NCBI RefSeq assembly: GCF_002368415.1 | Contig: NZ_AP018290.1 | Location: forward strand, 372,001 to 436,000 | Source of the DNA: Calothrix sp. NIES-4105 | GTDB lineage: Bacteria; Cyanobacteriota; Cyanobacteriia; Cyanobacteriales; Nostocaceae | DNA length: 64,000 nt | Direction: 5' to 3' | Shown here: piece after piece, positions 44,243 to 53,453 of the stretch | How the letters are laid out: every line of letters begins with the position of its first letter | Position numbering within the stretch: position 1 is the first letter of the stretch | The notes under the pieces: model-generated | What the model was told of the DNA's origin: nothing | Seen by the model: only the letters and a program-made list of their open reading frames with translations | Database searches by the model: none | Translations under genes and position numbers: made by a program

Positions 44243-45265
44243 ATGAAGTTAAATTTTTTATTACTTTCTTTTTTAAGTGTTATCTTGTTTTCGTCAACAG
44301 CAAAAGCGCAACAGAAAACAGCGGTTCAAGAGCAAGCTAGTTCAGTCAGCACAAACACTATACCATTACCAGGAATTCGATTCGTCCCTCCGGTACCGCG
44401 AAGTAATGCTGTTCCTATTCCTGTAATACCTAATACTAAATTTGCTGGTGTTATTAGCTTAGGTACCAGAATGTCAGCGTTAGAAACTCAAATAAATACA
44501 TTGATGAATCGCTACAAATTGCTGTCACCGGGAATATTCTTTTTAGATTTACAAACAGGTGATTATTTAAATATTAATGCTGAAAAAATCTTTCCTGCTG
44601 CGAGTACGATTAAATATCCTGTTTTGGTTGCATTATTTGAAGAAGTTGATGCGGGTAGAGTTCAACTCAATGAAACTATGGTTATGCAGCGCAGACATTT
44701 AGCAGGTGGTTCGGGGAATATGCGCTTTCGTTCCACTGGAACTAAATTTAGTTTGTTGGAAACAGCTACTCGGATGATGACTATTAGCGATAATACTGCA
44801 ACTAATATGGTCATCGAACGTTTGGGAGGTATTGCAAAATTGAATCAGCGTTTCCGTGCGTGGGGACTTGAGCAAACCGCAATGCGGAATATGTTGGGAG
44901 ACTTTGGTGGAACGAATAAAACTAGTGCAAAAGACTTAGTACGTTTATCTGCTTTGGTCACAAACAGTCAATTACTCAGTGATGCAAGTCGTACTCAAGT
45001 ATTAAATATCATGTATCGATGTCAAAACCGCAGATTATTACCATCTGGTTTGGGCAAAGGCGCCAATATTGCTCACAAAACTGGTACTTTAAGATTTGTG
45101 CTTGGAGATGCTGGTATTATCCAAACTGCTTCGGGTAGGCGGTATTTGGCTGGTATCCTAGTTAGAAGACCACATCACAGTCCCCAAGCTAGAGATTTTA
45201 TTCGCCAAGTTTCTCAATTAGTTTATACCCATCTTGACCAAGCTACTTTGACACGTTTGCCGTAA
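44243..45265 (+). CDS. Class A beta-lactamase-like serine hydrolase
   Basis: 340 residues from ATG 44243, which begins a clear signal peptide (LNFLLLSFLSVILFSSTAKA); a frame to 44162 is longer but adds an atypical leader. A proline-rich linker (to about 100) leads to the catalytic domain: SxxK as AASTIKYP, SDN as ISDNTATN, and KTG as HKTGTL. No clear ExxLN motif is seen between SDN and KTG (GDFGGTN lies there), so it may be a cell-wall-directed hydrolase more than an antibiotic-resistance enzyme. Confidence 0.82.
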   Translation: MKLNFLLLSFLSVILFSSTAKAQQKTAVQEQASSVSTNTIPLPGIRFVPPVPRSNAVPIPVIPNTKFAGVISLGTRMSALETQINTLMNRYKLLSPGIFFLDLQTGDYLNINAEKIFPAASTIKYPVLVALFEEVDAGRVQLNETMVMQRRHLAGGSGNMRFRSTGTKFSLLETATRMMTISDNTATNMVIERLGGIAKLNQRFRAWGLEQTAMRNMLGDFGGTNKTSAKDLVRLSALVTNSQLLSDASRTQVLNIMYRCQNRRLLPSGLGKGANIAHKTGTLRFVLGDAGIIQTASGRRYLAGILVRRPHHSPQARDFIRQVSQLVYTHLDQATLTRLP

Positions 45266-45271
45266 ACACTG

Positions 45272-45328
45272 TAGAGACGCGATATATCGCGTCTACACAA
45301 AAAAGACGCGATATATCGCGTCTCTACA
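45272..45328. repeat. Two tandem GACGCGATATATCGCGTC hairpins
   Basis: Two complete palindromes of the family found at 22863 and 54086, 7 bases after the beta-lactamase-like gene stop and directly before the convergent DUF6335 gene end. They probably act as a bidirectional terminator. Confidence 0.8.
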
Positions 45329-45329
45329 T

Positions 45330-45680
45330 TTATTCTATTCTTTGGTCGTAGTCTTCGCTCGATGTGGGGTCTAACTCCCAACGGTCATCATCACGTTTTT
45401 CTAAAATTTGATTTGTATGTAAAATTGCTCCGTCTGGCATTTCTAAACCAACTGCTGCTTCTATTTCTTCTGTAACGTTTTTTTCTGGGGTTGCTACTGT
45501 CCCACCCACTGCTTCATCTCCAACTGCATCTTCGTCTTTCAACTCAGGCGCCATTTCTACATTACCCATTTCGGTTCTTGATACTTGTTTTACTCCTGTA
45601 CCGTAGGACTCTGTAATTTCTTGAGGTAAATCGCTACCTTCTGTATCACGATTTTGGTTTGCTGATTTTTTTTGCGCCAT
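45330..45680 (-). CDS. DUF6335 family protein
   Basis: 116 residues from ATG at 45678-45680; the frame from 45731 is longer. Conserved signatures DLPQEITESYGTGV, GDEAVGGTVATPEKNVTEEI, AVGLEMPDGAILHTNQIL and DDRWELDPTSSEDY. Acidic and hydrophilic, it is common in cyanobacteria and often near other stress proteins. Function unknown. Confidence 0.8.
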   Translation of the reverse strand: MAQKKSANQNRDTEGSDLPQEITESYGTGVKQVSRTEMGNVEMAPELKDEDAVGDEAVGGTVATPEKNVTEEIEAAVGLEMPDGAILHTNQILEKRDDDRWELDPTSSEDYDQRIE

Positions 45681-46229
45681 AATAATACTAATTTCGTCAA
45701 CCGCTCCTCCACAATAACGTTTTTTTGTCAAGTCTCTATACTCCGATTGGAGTACTACTTTAGGTAGAGATGCATATAAACTGATATATTCCTATAGAGC
45801 GAAGATATACTAACTAATTATGCTTAATCTAGTAATTGTCAATTCACGCTATAGCCACTTCACGCATAGTTATGAGTTATGAATGCCATAACTCATAGCT
45901 GTTTTTTTTTGCGTGGCTTTTGGTTTTTTATTTTATTATATTAAATTTTTGCAAGAATTTGACTTTTTTTTAGATTTTATATTTTTACAAGGTCACAAAG
46001 TACTATATCTCTCTTTAGAGCGAAGCTTTGAAATTTTTAGATGTATAGCATTAGAAGTATCAAAAATCGTCAACTAGCTCCTTGATAATTATGAGCTACA
46101 AGCGAGGGTAATTAATATATTTTGTATTTCTTATCTATGCTTGTAGCTTGTATATTTCTTTCTCCAGGCTAGGAAAGCATATGTAAAGGAAGTCAGACAA
46201 CAAAGGATATTTATCACCAAGTTAGAATT
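45681..46229. other. Intergenic region with a terminator-like hairpin
   Basis: AGTTATGAGTTATG (45868-45881) pairs with CATAACTCATAGCT (45887-45900) and is followed by a run of nine T (45902-45910), the layout of an intrinsic terminator on the plus strand, although no plus-strand gene ends just before it. The rest is AT-rich. The promoter of the stress cluster presumably lies in 45911-46229. Confidence 0.55.
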
Positions 46230-46628
46230 ATGAAATACGACGAGTTTATTAAGCACGTTCAAAATGAGGCTGGGTTAAGTTCGCGCGACGAAGCTATAAA
46301 TGCAACTCGTGCCACACTCGAAACTATTCGCGAACGTATTGTTGGTGATGAAGCAAAAGATTTGGCATCGCAACTACCTAAAGAGTTAGGTGAATATCTA
46401 CATGGACGCGAAGGTGAAAATGGCGCTTACTTTAAATGTGACGAGTTCATCAAAAAAGTGAGCGAGAGAGAAGGTGTTTCGACAGAAGTTGCTACAAAGC
46501 ACGCGCGCGCTATTTTCAGTGTTTTAGAAAGTGCGGTATCCGCAGGTGAGTTTGAAGATGTTCGTTTAAATTTCTCTGATGATTACAGTGAGATACTACC
46601 TGCCGTTAAGAACGAAGTGAACGCATAG
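46230..46628 (+). CDS. DUF2267 family protein
   Basis: 132 residues. Two similar helical halves: MKYDEFIKHVQNEAGLSSRDEA and KCDEFIKKVSEREGVSTEVA, each followed by ATRATLETIRERI / HARAIFSVLESAV-type helices and a C-terminal acidic tail. This is the DUF2267 four-helix duplication. It occurs in stress loci; no activity is known. It heads the 46-54 kb cluster and ends 34 bases before the DJ-1 fusion. Confidence 0.85.
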   Translation: MKYDEFIKHVQNEAGLSSRDEAINATRATLETIRERIVGDEAKDLASQLPKELGEYLHGREGENGAYFKCDEFIKKVSEREGVSTEVATKHARAIFSVLESAVSAGEFEDVRLNFSDDYSEILPAVKNEVNA

Positions 46629-46662
46629 TTTAAATTTACCAAAATATTGAAGTGGAGGCAAT

Positions 46663-47754
46663 ATGTCAAGTAATGGCCATCAAAAAAAGAAGGTAGCTAT
46701 CCTTATTGAAGCTAATGTTGAGGATGCAGAATTTGAAGTACCATACAATGCTTTAAAGCAGGCAGGGATGGATGTTGTTGTTCTTGGTTCTCGGATGAAC
46801 GAGACTTACAAGGGTAAACAAGGCAAAACATCTGTTAAACCTGATGCTACTACAGCCGAAGCTATCGCTGCTGAATTTGACGCTGTCGTTATACCTGGTG
46901 GTATGGCGCCTGATAAAATGCGTTGTAACCATAACACAGTAAGATTTGTGCAGGAAGCGATGGCACAAAATAAGGTTGTTGCTGCTGTCTGTCATGGTCC
47001 ACAGGTATTAATAGAAGGTGACTTGCTTAAGGGTAAGCGGGCTACCGGATTTATGGCTATCCGTAAAGATATAATAAATGCAGGCGCCAATTTTGTTGAT
47101 GAAGCGTTAGTAGTTGATGGTAATTTGATTACATCACGTCAACCTGGAGATTTGGCTATATTCACCACAGCTATTTTGAGTCGTTTAGGATATGGTGGCA
47201 AAGATGTAGCTTTACCAGACGAAAAGGATAAAGATGCAGATTGGTGGAAATTAGCTGATGCTTGGGGTGGTTCTACGAAGGGTGAAATAGTCAAAGCACT
47301 TAATACAGCTTTGGCTGGTGAAAAGTATTCACTCGAAGCATTACAACAATACGAGCAAAAAGAATCTGACAGCCAAATTAAATCACTCTTTGGAGAGATG
47401 ATTAAAAATAAAGGGCGCCATATTCAATATTTAGAAGCGCGATTAAATCAACTTGGTGAAAAACCTTCACTAGCTGCGAATATCGCTAACCAGTATGCAA
47501 AAGTCAAAACTGCGCTAACTGGTAGTGATGATATATTCCAGTTACGTTCAGCATTAGGTGACGTTCAAACGGGTATTGGTGACCTAAGTAATTTATTGCC
47601 TTCTACAACTGACCCAATATCAACTGCTATTTTTGCAGAAATTGTCAAAGATTTAATCATGTCTGAACAGCGTTTAGTTGAGCTTTACCGTGCGCGACTT
47701 GGCACTTCGGTTAAACCAGCTAATCCTACCACAGGCGCCGCTGTGACTATGTAG
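46663..47754 (+). CDS. DJ-1/PfpI domain fused to a ferritin-like helical domain
   Basis: 363 residues. Residues 1-185 are a DJ-1/PfpI domain with acidic ANVEDAEFEV and the nucleophile AAVCHGPQVL (Cys near 113). Residues 205-350 form a four-helix segment with EIVKALNTALAGEKYSLEAL, GEMIKNKGRHIQYLEARL and FAEIVKDLIMSEQRLVELY, whose E and H residues recall ferritin-like or DUF2383-type bundles. GTGGAGGCAAT precedes the ATG. Its foreign counterpart at 9835 has the first domain only. The fusion may bring metal or oxidative-damage sensing to carbonyl repair (inference). Confidence 0.82.
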   Translation: MSSNGHQKKKVAILIEANVEDAEFEVPYNALKQAGMDVVVLGSRMNETYKGKQGKTSVKPDATTAEAIAAEFDAVVIPGGMAPDKMRCNHNTVRFVQEAMAQNKVVAAVCHGPQVLIEGDLLKGKRATGFMAIRKDIINAGANFVDEALVVDGNLITSRQPGDLAIFTTAILSRLGYGGKDVALPDEKDKDADWWKLADAWGGSTKGEIVKALNTALAGEKYSLEALQQYEQKESDSQIKSLFGEMIKNKGRHIQYLEARLNQLGEKPSLAANIANQYAKVKTALTGSDDIFQLRSALGDVQTGIGDLSNLLPSTTDPISTAIFAEIVKDLIMSEQRLVELYRARLGTSVKPANPTTGAAVTM

Positions 47755-47756
47755 TC

Positions 47757-47905
47757 CTTTCTTCTTTACTTTGTGCCCTTTGTGTTCTTTGTGGTTCATT
47801 ACATAAACTTGCTGCACTTACTAATTAATTAGGACTGTTGTAAAAAACTATTATTTATGAATAAACCACAAAGGGCACAAAGAACACAAAGGAAGAGGGA
47901 GTAGA
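47757..47905. repeat. CACAAAG-type inverted repeat pair
   Basis: TTTGTGCCCTTTGTGTTCTT at about 47771 pairs with AAAGGGCACAAAGAACACAA at about 47871, with an 80-base AT-rich loop. It lies between two genes of the stress cluster. Confidence 0.75.
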
Positions 47906-47961
47906 GATTTTTACAATTTATCTAGGACTGATATATTTCATGTTTGTATAGGAGTATAAAA

Positions 47962-48654
47962 GTGGCATCAACATCAGAAAATATTAGTAGTAATCAAAAC
48001 GAAGCTGGCGATACCGAACGCTGGGCTTCGTTAATTGGCGGTGGTGCAATGGTATTACTAGGCTTACAGCAGCGTTCACTCCGAGGGGTGCTAACTGCTG
48101 TAGCTGGTGGTGGTTTACTTTACCAAGGTGTAAAGAAAAAAAGCACCATTCAACAGGCACAGGAAGCTATTGGGTTAGGACAGGTTATTAAAGTTGAAAA
48201 AACAGTAACTATTAATAAGCCTGCTGATGAGTTATATCGGTTTTGGCATAACTTTGAGAACTTGCCTAATTTTATGAAGCACCTTAAAGAAGTTAAAGTG
48301 CTTGATAACAAACGTTCACACTGGGTTGCAACGGCGCCATTGGGTACAAGTATTGAATGGGACGCTGAAACTCTCGAAGACCGTGAGAACGAGTTTATTT
48401 CTTGGGCTTCTACAGAAGATGCTGATGTTGAAAACTCTGGCTTTGTCAGGTTTTCAAAGGCACCTGGCGACCGAGGAACCGAAGTTAAGGTTGTAATGGA
48501 GTATACCCCACCAGGAGGCGCCTTAGCAGCAGTTTTCGCAAAACTCTTTGGAGAGGAGCCAGAACAGCAAATAGGTGATGACTTACGTCGCTTCAAGATG
48601 CTAATGGAAGCTGGGGAAATAGCCACAACCGAAGGACAACCCCGTGGACAGTAA
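47962..48654 (+). CDS. SRPBCC family protein with glycine-rich N-terminus
   Basis: 230 residues from GTG at 47962 (ATAGGAGTATAAAA upstream); an upstream TTG in frame lacks support. Residues 25-60 (GGGAMVLLGLQQRSLRGVLTA) look like the glycine-zipper membrane segments found before this domain in cyanobacterial stress proteins. The SRPBCC domain (about 75-220) has [18 protein letters not shown] and [17 protein letters not shown]. It is the full-length version of the truncated protein at 6828. It probably binds a lipid or hydrophobic ligand near the membrane. Confidence 0.85.
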   Translation: MASTSENISSNQNEAGDTERWASLIGGGAMVLLGLQQRSLRGVLTAVAGGGLLYQGVKKKSTIQQAQEAIGLGQVIKVEKTVTINKPADELYRFWHNFENLPNFMKHLKEVKVLDNKRSHWVATAPLGTSIEWDAETLEDRENEFISWASTEDADVENSGFVRFSKAPGDRGTEVKVVMEYTPPGGALAAVFAKLFGEEPEQQIGDDLRRFKMLMEAGEIATTEGQPRGQ

Positions 48655-48655
48655 G

Positions 48656-48812
48656 AAAGTGATGAGTGCTGAGTTCTGAGTGCTGAGTAGGAAGTTAAAA
48701 GTAAAGATTTATAAGTTACATAATTCTAACGCAATCTTTCTAATTCCTTAACTTACCACTCCGGACTCTTAAATCCTAACTCAGCACTCAGCACTCAGCA
48801 CTCAGAACTATT
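48656..48812. repeat. Inverted GAGTGCTGAGT repeats
   Basis: GAGTGCTGAGTTCTGAGTGC at the left pairs with CTCAGCACTCAGCACTCAGC at the right around 90 bases. The same family is at 62882-62997. It separates the SRPBCC and ADH-A genes. Confidence 0.75.
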
Positions 48813-48824
48813 AACTATAAAAAT

Positions 48825-49994
48825 ATGAAAGCTGTTTGTTGGCACGGAGCAAATGACGTGCGGGTTGAAACTGTACCTGACCCAAAGATTATTAACCCGC
48901 GCGATGTCATACTGAAAATTACATCTACTGCCATATGTGGTTCTGATCTACATATATATGGTGGTTATATTCCTACCGTTCAGCCTGGTGATATCATCGG
49001 TCATGAATTTATGGGGGAAGTGGTTGATGTTGGTAGTAATATCAGTAATCTTAAAGTTGGTGATAGAGTAGTAGTACCTTCCATGATTGGTTGCGGTCAC
49101 TGTCATTACTGTTCACATGATATGTGGTCGCTGTGTGATAACTCTAACCATAAAGGTTGGATGGAAGAGAAACTATTTGGTAGTATCACTTCAGGTATTT
49201 ATGGGTATTCTCATACTTTTGGCGGATATGCAGGCGCCCAAGCTGAGTATGTAAGGGTTCCATATGCGGATGTTGGCACTCTTAAAGTTCCCAAAGATAT
49301 ACCAGATACTCAATTACTATTTATCTCGGATGCTATCCCTACAGGATATATGGGCGCCGAGTTATGTGATATTCAACCTGGTGATACTGTAGCTGTATGG
49401 GGATGTGGTGCTGTCGGTCAATTTGCTATGATTAGCGCTTATATGATGGGCGCCGAGAAAGTTATTGGCATTGACCGCTTTCCAGAACGGTTAGAGTTAG
49501 CAAAGAAATATGCTAAAGCTGAAGTTATCAACTACGAAGAAATAGACGCAGGTGAAGCATTAAAGGAAATGACTGGTGGTCGTGGTCCTGATGCTTGTAT
49601 TGATGCTGTAGGTTTAGAAGCGCATGGTGTAGGGTTTGAAGACTTTTACGACCAAACAAAGCAAAAACTGCGTTTAGAAAGCGACCGTCCCCACGTTCTA
49701 CGACAAATGATGTTAGCTTGTCGTAAAGGTGGCACCCTCTCCATTATGGGTGTATATGGAGGCTTCATCGATAAAATGCCTCTCGGCGCCGCTTTTAATA
49801 AAGGTCTAACCTTCCGTATGGGACAAATGCATGGTCAAAAGTACATGCATAAGCTTCTCGATCTCATATTAGAAGGTAAATTAGACCCTTCTCAAGTAGT
49901 AACACATCAACTTCCACTCGACCAAGCAGCACACGGTTACGAAATATTTCAGCAAAAGAAAGATAACTGTATTAAAGTAGTCTTGAAGCCGTAA
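48825..49994 (+). CDS. Zinc-dependent alcohol dehydrogenase, type A (resident copy)
   Basis: 389 residues, same length and zinc ligands (C38, H60-E61, C90, C93, C96, C104) as the gene at 7313, with MVGC replaced by MIGCGHCHYC at the structural site and WGCGAVGQFA for the cofactor. Shared residues throughout mark them as orthologous type A. This copy contains four GGCGCC sites (49232, 49352, 49450, 49785) and no HIP1 octamer, the reverse of the foreign copy. Predicted NAD-linked dehydrogenase of aldehydes or alcohols. Confidence 0.9.
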   Translation: MKAVCWHGANDVRVETVPDPKIINPRDVILKITSTAICGSDLHIYGGYIPTVQPGDIIGHEFMGEVVDVGSNISNLKVGDRVVVPSMIGCGHCHYCSHDMWSLCDNSNHKGWMEEKLFGSITSGIYGYSHTFGGYAGAQAEYVRVPYADVGTLKVPKDIPDTQLLFISDAIPTGYMGAELCDIQPGDTVAVWGCGAVGQFAMISAYMMGAEKVIGIDRFPERLELAKKYAKAEVINYEEIDAGEALKEMTGGRGPDACIDAVGLEAHGVGFEDFYDQTKQKLRLESDRPHVLRQMMLACRKGGTLSIMGVYGGFIDKMPLGAAFNKGLTFRMGQMHGQKYMHKLLDLILEGKLDPSQVVTHQLPLDQAAHGYEIFQQKKDNCIKVVLKP

Positions 49995-50069
49995 AAAACA
50001 ATTTTTTTGACAAATTTTGCGGCAATTAAGTTCAAATTCTCAACATCTATCCAATGGAGGAACTTTTCA

Positions 50070-50699
50070 ATGAATATATTACGTAGAGCATTGACTCTAT
50101 TAATAGCAGCATTTACATTTTTCACAGTTCAATTTGGTTTCACCAACATTCAGCCAGCAATAGCTGACAATACAGTAGTATCACCCGAAGGCGTATACTA
50201 CAAAGGTACGCCAGATGATGATATTCACAAAAACCTCAAACAAAATAACTACGGTAGCGATACCAATAAAAACAAGCAAAACAACGGTATCAAAGGCGAT
50301 AACTACCAAAATAACGCTGACGAAACCGAGTTCTACAGAACCAAAGTTGACGACGGTACTGTTGGAGAAGTTAAAAACAGAACTCAAGCCAGCGGCGGAA
50401 CAGTAACATCACCAGAAGGCGTATACTACAAAGGTGTACCAGATGATGATGTTCACAGAAGCCTCAGACAAAATAACTATCCTAGCGATACCGAAAACTA
50501 CAAAACCAGCAGCGGCAACATCATAGAGGAAATTAAAGAAAAAATCGAACAAACCGCTGAAACAGTAACAGAAAAACTCAACCTGAACGAAGAAACACCC
50601 CGCGCGACTAAAGAGTTCTTACGTTCTAGTGAAAAGCAAGTAGAAAAAGCAGTTGAACCTGTAACCGGAACTCGTAGCGGTTACTATCAACTTCCTTAA
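50070..50699 (+). CDS. Exported protein with two internal repeats
   Basis: 209 residues from ATG 50070 (CAATGGAGGAACTTTTCA upstream); the frame to 50007 is longer. A signal peptide (cleavage after AIA near 31) is followed by two copies of a 25-residue unit, VSPEGVYYKGTPDDDIH plus KQNNYGSDT and VTSPEGVYYKGVPDDDVH plus RQNNYPSDT, separated by a charged spacer. A helical tail (EEIKEKIEQTAETVTEKL) follows. The acidic PDDD turn suggests calcium or cation binding. The gene is inserted between the two ADH genes in this cluster but is absent from the foreign cluster. Function unknown. Confidence 0.75.
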   Translation: MNILRRALTLLIAAFTFFTVQFGFTNIQPAIADNTVVSPEGVYYKGTPDDDIHKNLKQNNYGSDTNKNKQNNGIKGDNYQNNADETEFYRTKVDDGTVGEVKNRTQASGGTVTSPEGVYYKGVPDDDVHRSLRQNNYPSDTENYKTSSGNIIEEIKEKIEQTAETVTEKLNLNEETPRATKEFLRSSEKQVEKAVEPVTGTRSGYYQLP

Positions 50700-50706
50700 C
50701 TCTTAC

Positions 50707-50800
50707 TTTGTAACCTACCCTTCGGGAAAACCTCCGGTTTACGTGTCCTTTGTGGTTATAAACTATAAACCACAAAGGCACAAAGAACACGAAGGAAAGA
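50707..50800. repeat. CACAAAG-type hairpin repeat
   Basis: GTGTCCTTTGTGGTTATAAA pairs with AACCACAAAGGCACAAAGAA around a short loop. It separates the exported protein from ADH-B. Confidence 0.75.
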
Positions 50801-50836
50801 AAGAAATTATTTACATTATTAATTAGGTATATAATT

Positions 50837-52006
50837 ATGAGAGCATTATGTTGGCATGGCGCCAATAAGGTTCAAGTAGATACAGTGCCAGACCCGAAAA
50901 TATTAAATCCGCGCGATGCAATAATTAAAATCACTTCAACAGCTATTTGCGGTTCAGACTTACACTTATTCAATGGCTTTATTCCTACTGTCCAAAAAGG
51001 GGATATATTAGGTCATGAATTCATGGGAGAAGTCGTTGAACTGGGAAGCGCTGTCAAAAACATAAAAATTGGTGACAGAGTAGTTGTTCCATTTACTATT
51101 GCTTGCGGAAACTGTTATTTCTGTCAGAAAGACCTATGGTCATTATGCGATAACTCCAACCCGAACGGATGGTTAGCAGAGAAGGTGATGGGTCATTCAC
51201 CTTCAGGTTTATTCGGATACTCCCATATTTTCGGAGGATACGCAGGTGGACAAGCAGAATACGCACGTGTACCTTTTGCTGACACAGGTTTACTCAAAAT
51301 ACCTGACGGTTTAACTGATGAGCAGGTTTTATTTTTAACAGATATTTTCCCAACAGGATACATGGCAGCAGAAAACTGTCATATCAAACCAGGTGATATT
51401 GTCGCTATATGGGGATGTGGACCCGTTGGACAGTTCGCAATAAAAAGCGCACAGATGTTAGGTGCCGAACGAGTCATTGCCATCGACCGTATTCCTGAAC
51501 GCTTACAAATGGCTAAAGACATATGTAAAGCAGAAGTTCTCAACTACGAAGAACTAGACGTAGGTGAAGCGCTTAAAGAAATGACAGGAGGTCGTGGTCC
51601 AGATGCAGTTATTGATGCAGTAGGACTTGAGGCACATGGTACAGATTTTATGGCATTGCACGACCAAGTTTTACAAGCCGTAAAGTTAGAACCCGACCGT
51701 CCAACAGCATTACGTCAAGTTATTGTATCTTGCGGTAAAGGTGGTCACGTTTCTATCGCAGGCGCCTACGGTGGATTTGTTGATAAACTGCCAATGGGCG
51801 CCGCAATGAACAAAGCTCTAACCTTTAAAATGGGACAAACACACGTTCATAAATATTTAAAACCTTTACTCGAACGTATTCAAAACGGTGATATTGACCC
51901 AACCTTTGTAATCACACACACCTTACCACTAGAACAGGCGCCGCACGGTTACGACATATTCAAGCACAAAAAAGATAACTGCATCAAAATTGTACTAAAA
52001 CCTTAA
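50837..52006 (+). CDS. Zinc-dependent alcohol dehydrogenase, type B (resident copy)
   Basis: 389 residues, orthologous in type to the gene at 8603: [31 protein letters not shown] and [16 protein letters not shown]. Zinc ligands and the cofactor motif [10 protein letters not shown] are intact. One start difference: [12 protein letters not shown] in place of [12 protein letters not shown]. It carries GGCGCC at 50859, 51761, 51797 and 51938. Predicted NAD-linked oxidoreductase; substrate unknown. Confidence 0.9.
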   Translation: MRALCWHGANKVQVDTVPDPKILNPRDAIIKITSTAICGSDLHLFNGFIPTVQKGDILGHEFMGEVVELGSAVKNIKIGDRVVVPFTIACGNCYFCQKDLWSLCDNSNPNGWLAEKVMGHSPSGLFGYSHIFGGYAGGQAEYARVPFADTGLLKIPDGLTDEQVLFLTDIFPTGYMAAENCHIKPGDIVAIWGCGPVGQFAIKSAQMLGAERVIAIDRIPERLQMAKDICKAEVLNYEELDVGEALKEMTGGRGPDAVIDAVGLEAHGTDFMALHDQVLQAVKLEPDRPTALRQVIVSCGKGGHVSIAGAYGGFVDKLPMGAAMNKALTFKMGQTHVHKYLKPLLERIQNGDIDPTFVITHTLPLEQAPHGYDIFKHKKDNCIKIVLKP

Positions 52007-52210
52007 CCCCACCCCCTAACCCCCTCCCCGCAACGGGGCTACCGTGTACACACAAGTCTCTTTTTTTTCTTTCTTCTCTTTCTTTGTGTCCTTTGTGACG
52101 AGCGTGGTTCTTTAAAGAGATAAACCACTTTGAACACAAAGGGCACAAAGGGGGGGAAAAAAGAGGGTTATTAAAGATGTGTGTACACCGTAGCCGCAAC
52201 GGGGAGGGGT
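52005..52210. repeat. Composite dispersed repeat (CCACCCCC / CACAAAG type)
   Basis: CCCCACCCCCTAACCCCCTC at the left and GAGGGGTTGGGGGAGGGGTT at the right form an outer inverted repeat. Inner TGTGTACACA and CACAAAG blocks repeat the arrangement at 4140-4275. The 5' end of the longest frame of the next gene lies inside this repeat and is not coding. Confidence 0.75.
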
Positions 52211-52272
52211 TGGGGGAGGGGTTCTTATCAACCCAACATCTTCCTATTTCTACTTATCCCATACCACCCCAA

Positions 52273-53427
52273 ATGAATAGAGAACTATCGCGTCGCACAC
52301 TTTTACATAAAGCTGGTTTGGGACTAATTGCAGTAGGCGCCACTTCCGTTGGTACAATAATTAAACCCGCTCGTACCTTCGCTCAATCCAAAGAACCTCC
52401 AATGCCACCAAGTAAAAGATTAGGTTGGGCAATTGTTGGTTTAGGGAAATTTGCAACTGAGCAAATAATTCCATCATTTGCAGAATGTAAAAACTCAAAG
52501 TTAGTAGCATTCGTTAGCGGAGATAAAGGTAAAGCTGAGAAATACGCTAGTCAATATGGTGTTAATCCTAAAAATATCTATAATTATCAAAACTATGATT
52601 CTATCCGTAATAATTCTGAGATAGATGTAATATATATAATATTGCCAAACGGATTACATGCTGAATATACAATTCGTGGTTTGCAAGCAGGCAAGCACTT
52701 AATGTGTGAAAAACCAATGGCGAATACTATCGAAGAATGTCAAGCAATGATTGAAGCTGCTAAAAAAGCGCAACGTAAATTAATGATAGCTTACCGCGCG
52801 CAGTATGAGCCATTCAACTTAGCAGCAATCAAATATGCTCGCAGTGGTCAACTAGGTAAATTAAAATTAGTCACTTCTGACCACGGACGTAACCTTGACC
52901 CTTCATACCCAGCAGACCGTTGGCGAATGAATAAAAAGTTAGCTGGAGGTGGTTCGCTGTATGATATTGGTATATATAGCTTACAAGCAGCTAGATATAT
53001 TACAGGCTCTGAACCAATAGAAATTAATGCTATGGTTTATAGCACTCCAGGTGACGCACGGTTTCGTGAAGTCGAAGAAAGTGTCAACTTTGGACTGCGT
53101 TTTCCTAGTGGCGCCTTGGCTAATTGTAGTTGCAGTTATGGTCATTCGGAAGTCAAGCGTCTTCAAGTATTTGGTACAGATGCAACATTAGAACTTGACC
53201 CAGCTACTGACTATTACCGTCATCGTTTACTAATCAAACGAAAAAGTGGTACTGAAGAACCACAAATTCAAGAACAAAATCAATTTGCTTTAGAAATAGA
53301 CCATTTATCACAGAGTATCATGGAGAATAAACAACCAAAAACTCCAGGTGAAGAAGGTTTACAAGACTTGCGGTTAATGAACTTAATTTATGAAGCTGCA
53401 CGAACAGGTAGAACAATCAAAGTTTAA
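52273..53427 (+). CDS. Tat-exported Gfo/Idh/MocA oxidoreductase
   Basis: 384 residues from ATG 52273; the longer frame from 52177 translates a repeat. A twin-arginine signal (SRRTLLHKAGLGLIAVGA) precedes the Rossmann domain WAIVGLGKFATEQIIPSF and the conserved EKPMANTIEEC. The C-terminal alpha/beta domain has DIGIYSLQAARYITG. This is the plan of glucose-fructose oxidoreductase, a periplasmic sugar oxidoreductase with tightly bound NADP. The substrate is not identified. Confidence 0.88.
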   Translation: MNRELSRRTLLHKAGLGLIAVGATSVGTIIKPARTFAQSKEPPMPPSKRLGWAIVGLGKFATEQIIPSFAECKNSKLVAFVSGDKGKAEKYASQYGVNPKNIYNYQNYDSIRNNSEIDVIYIILPNGLHAEYTIRGLQAGKHLMCEKPMANTIEECQAMIEAAKKAQRKLMIAYRAQYEPFNLAAIKYARSGQLGKLKLVTSDHGRNLDPSYPADRWRMNKKLAGGGSLYDIGIYSLQAARYITGSEPIEINAMVYSTPGDARFREVEESVNFGLRFPSGALANCSCSYGHSEVKRLQVFGTDATLELDPATDYYRHRLLIKRKSGTEEPQIQEQNQFALEIDHLSQSIMENKQPKTPGEEGLQDLRLMNLIYEAARTGRTIKV

Positions 53428-53453
53428 TTACATCAGTAAAAGAGGATAATAAC

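Noticed and set aside
45868-45910. Hairpin plus T-run as the terminator of a plus-strand gene
   Set aside because: No plus-strand gene ends nearby (the closest stops 600 bases upstream, beyond a convergent gene). It is kept only as a terminator-like structure in the intergenic entry.
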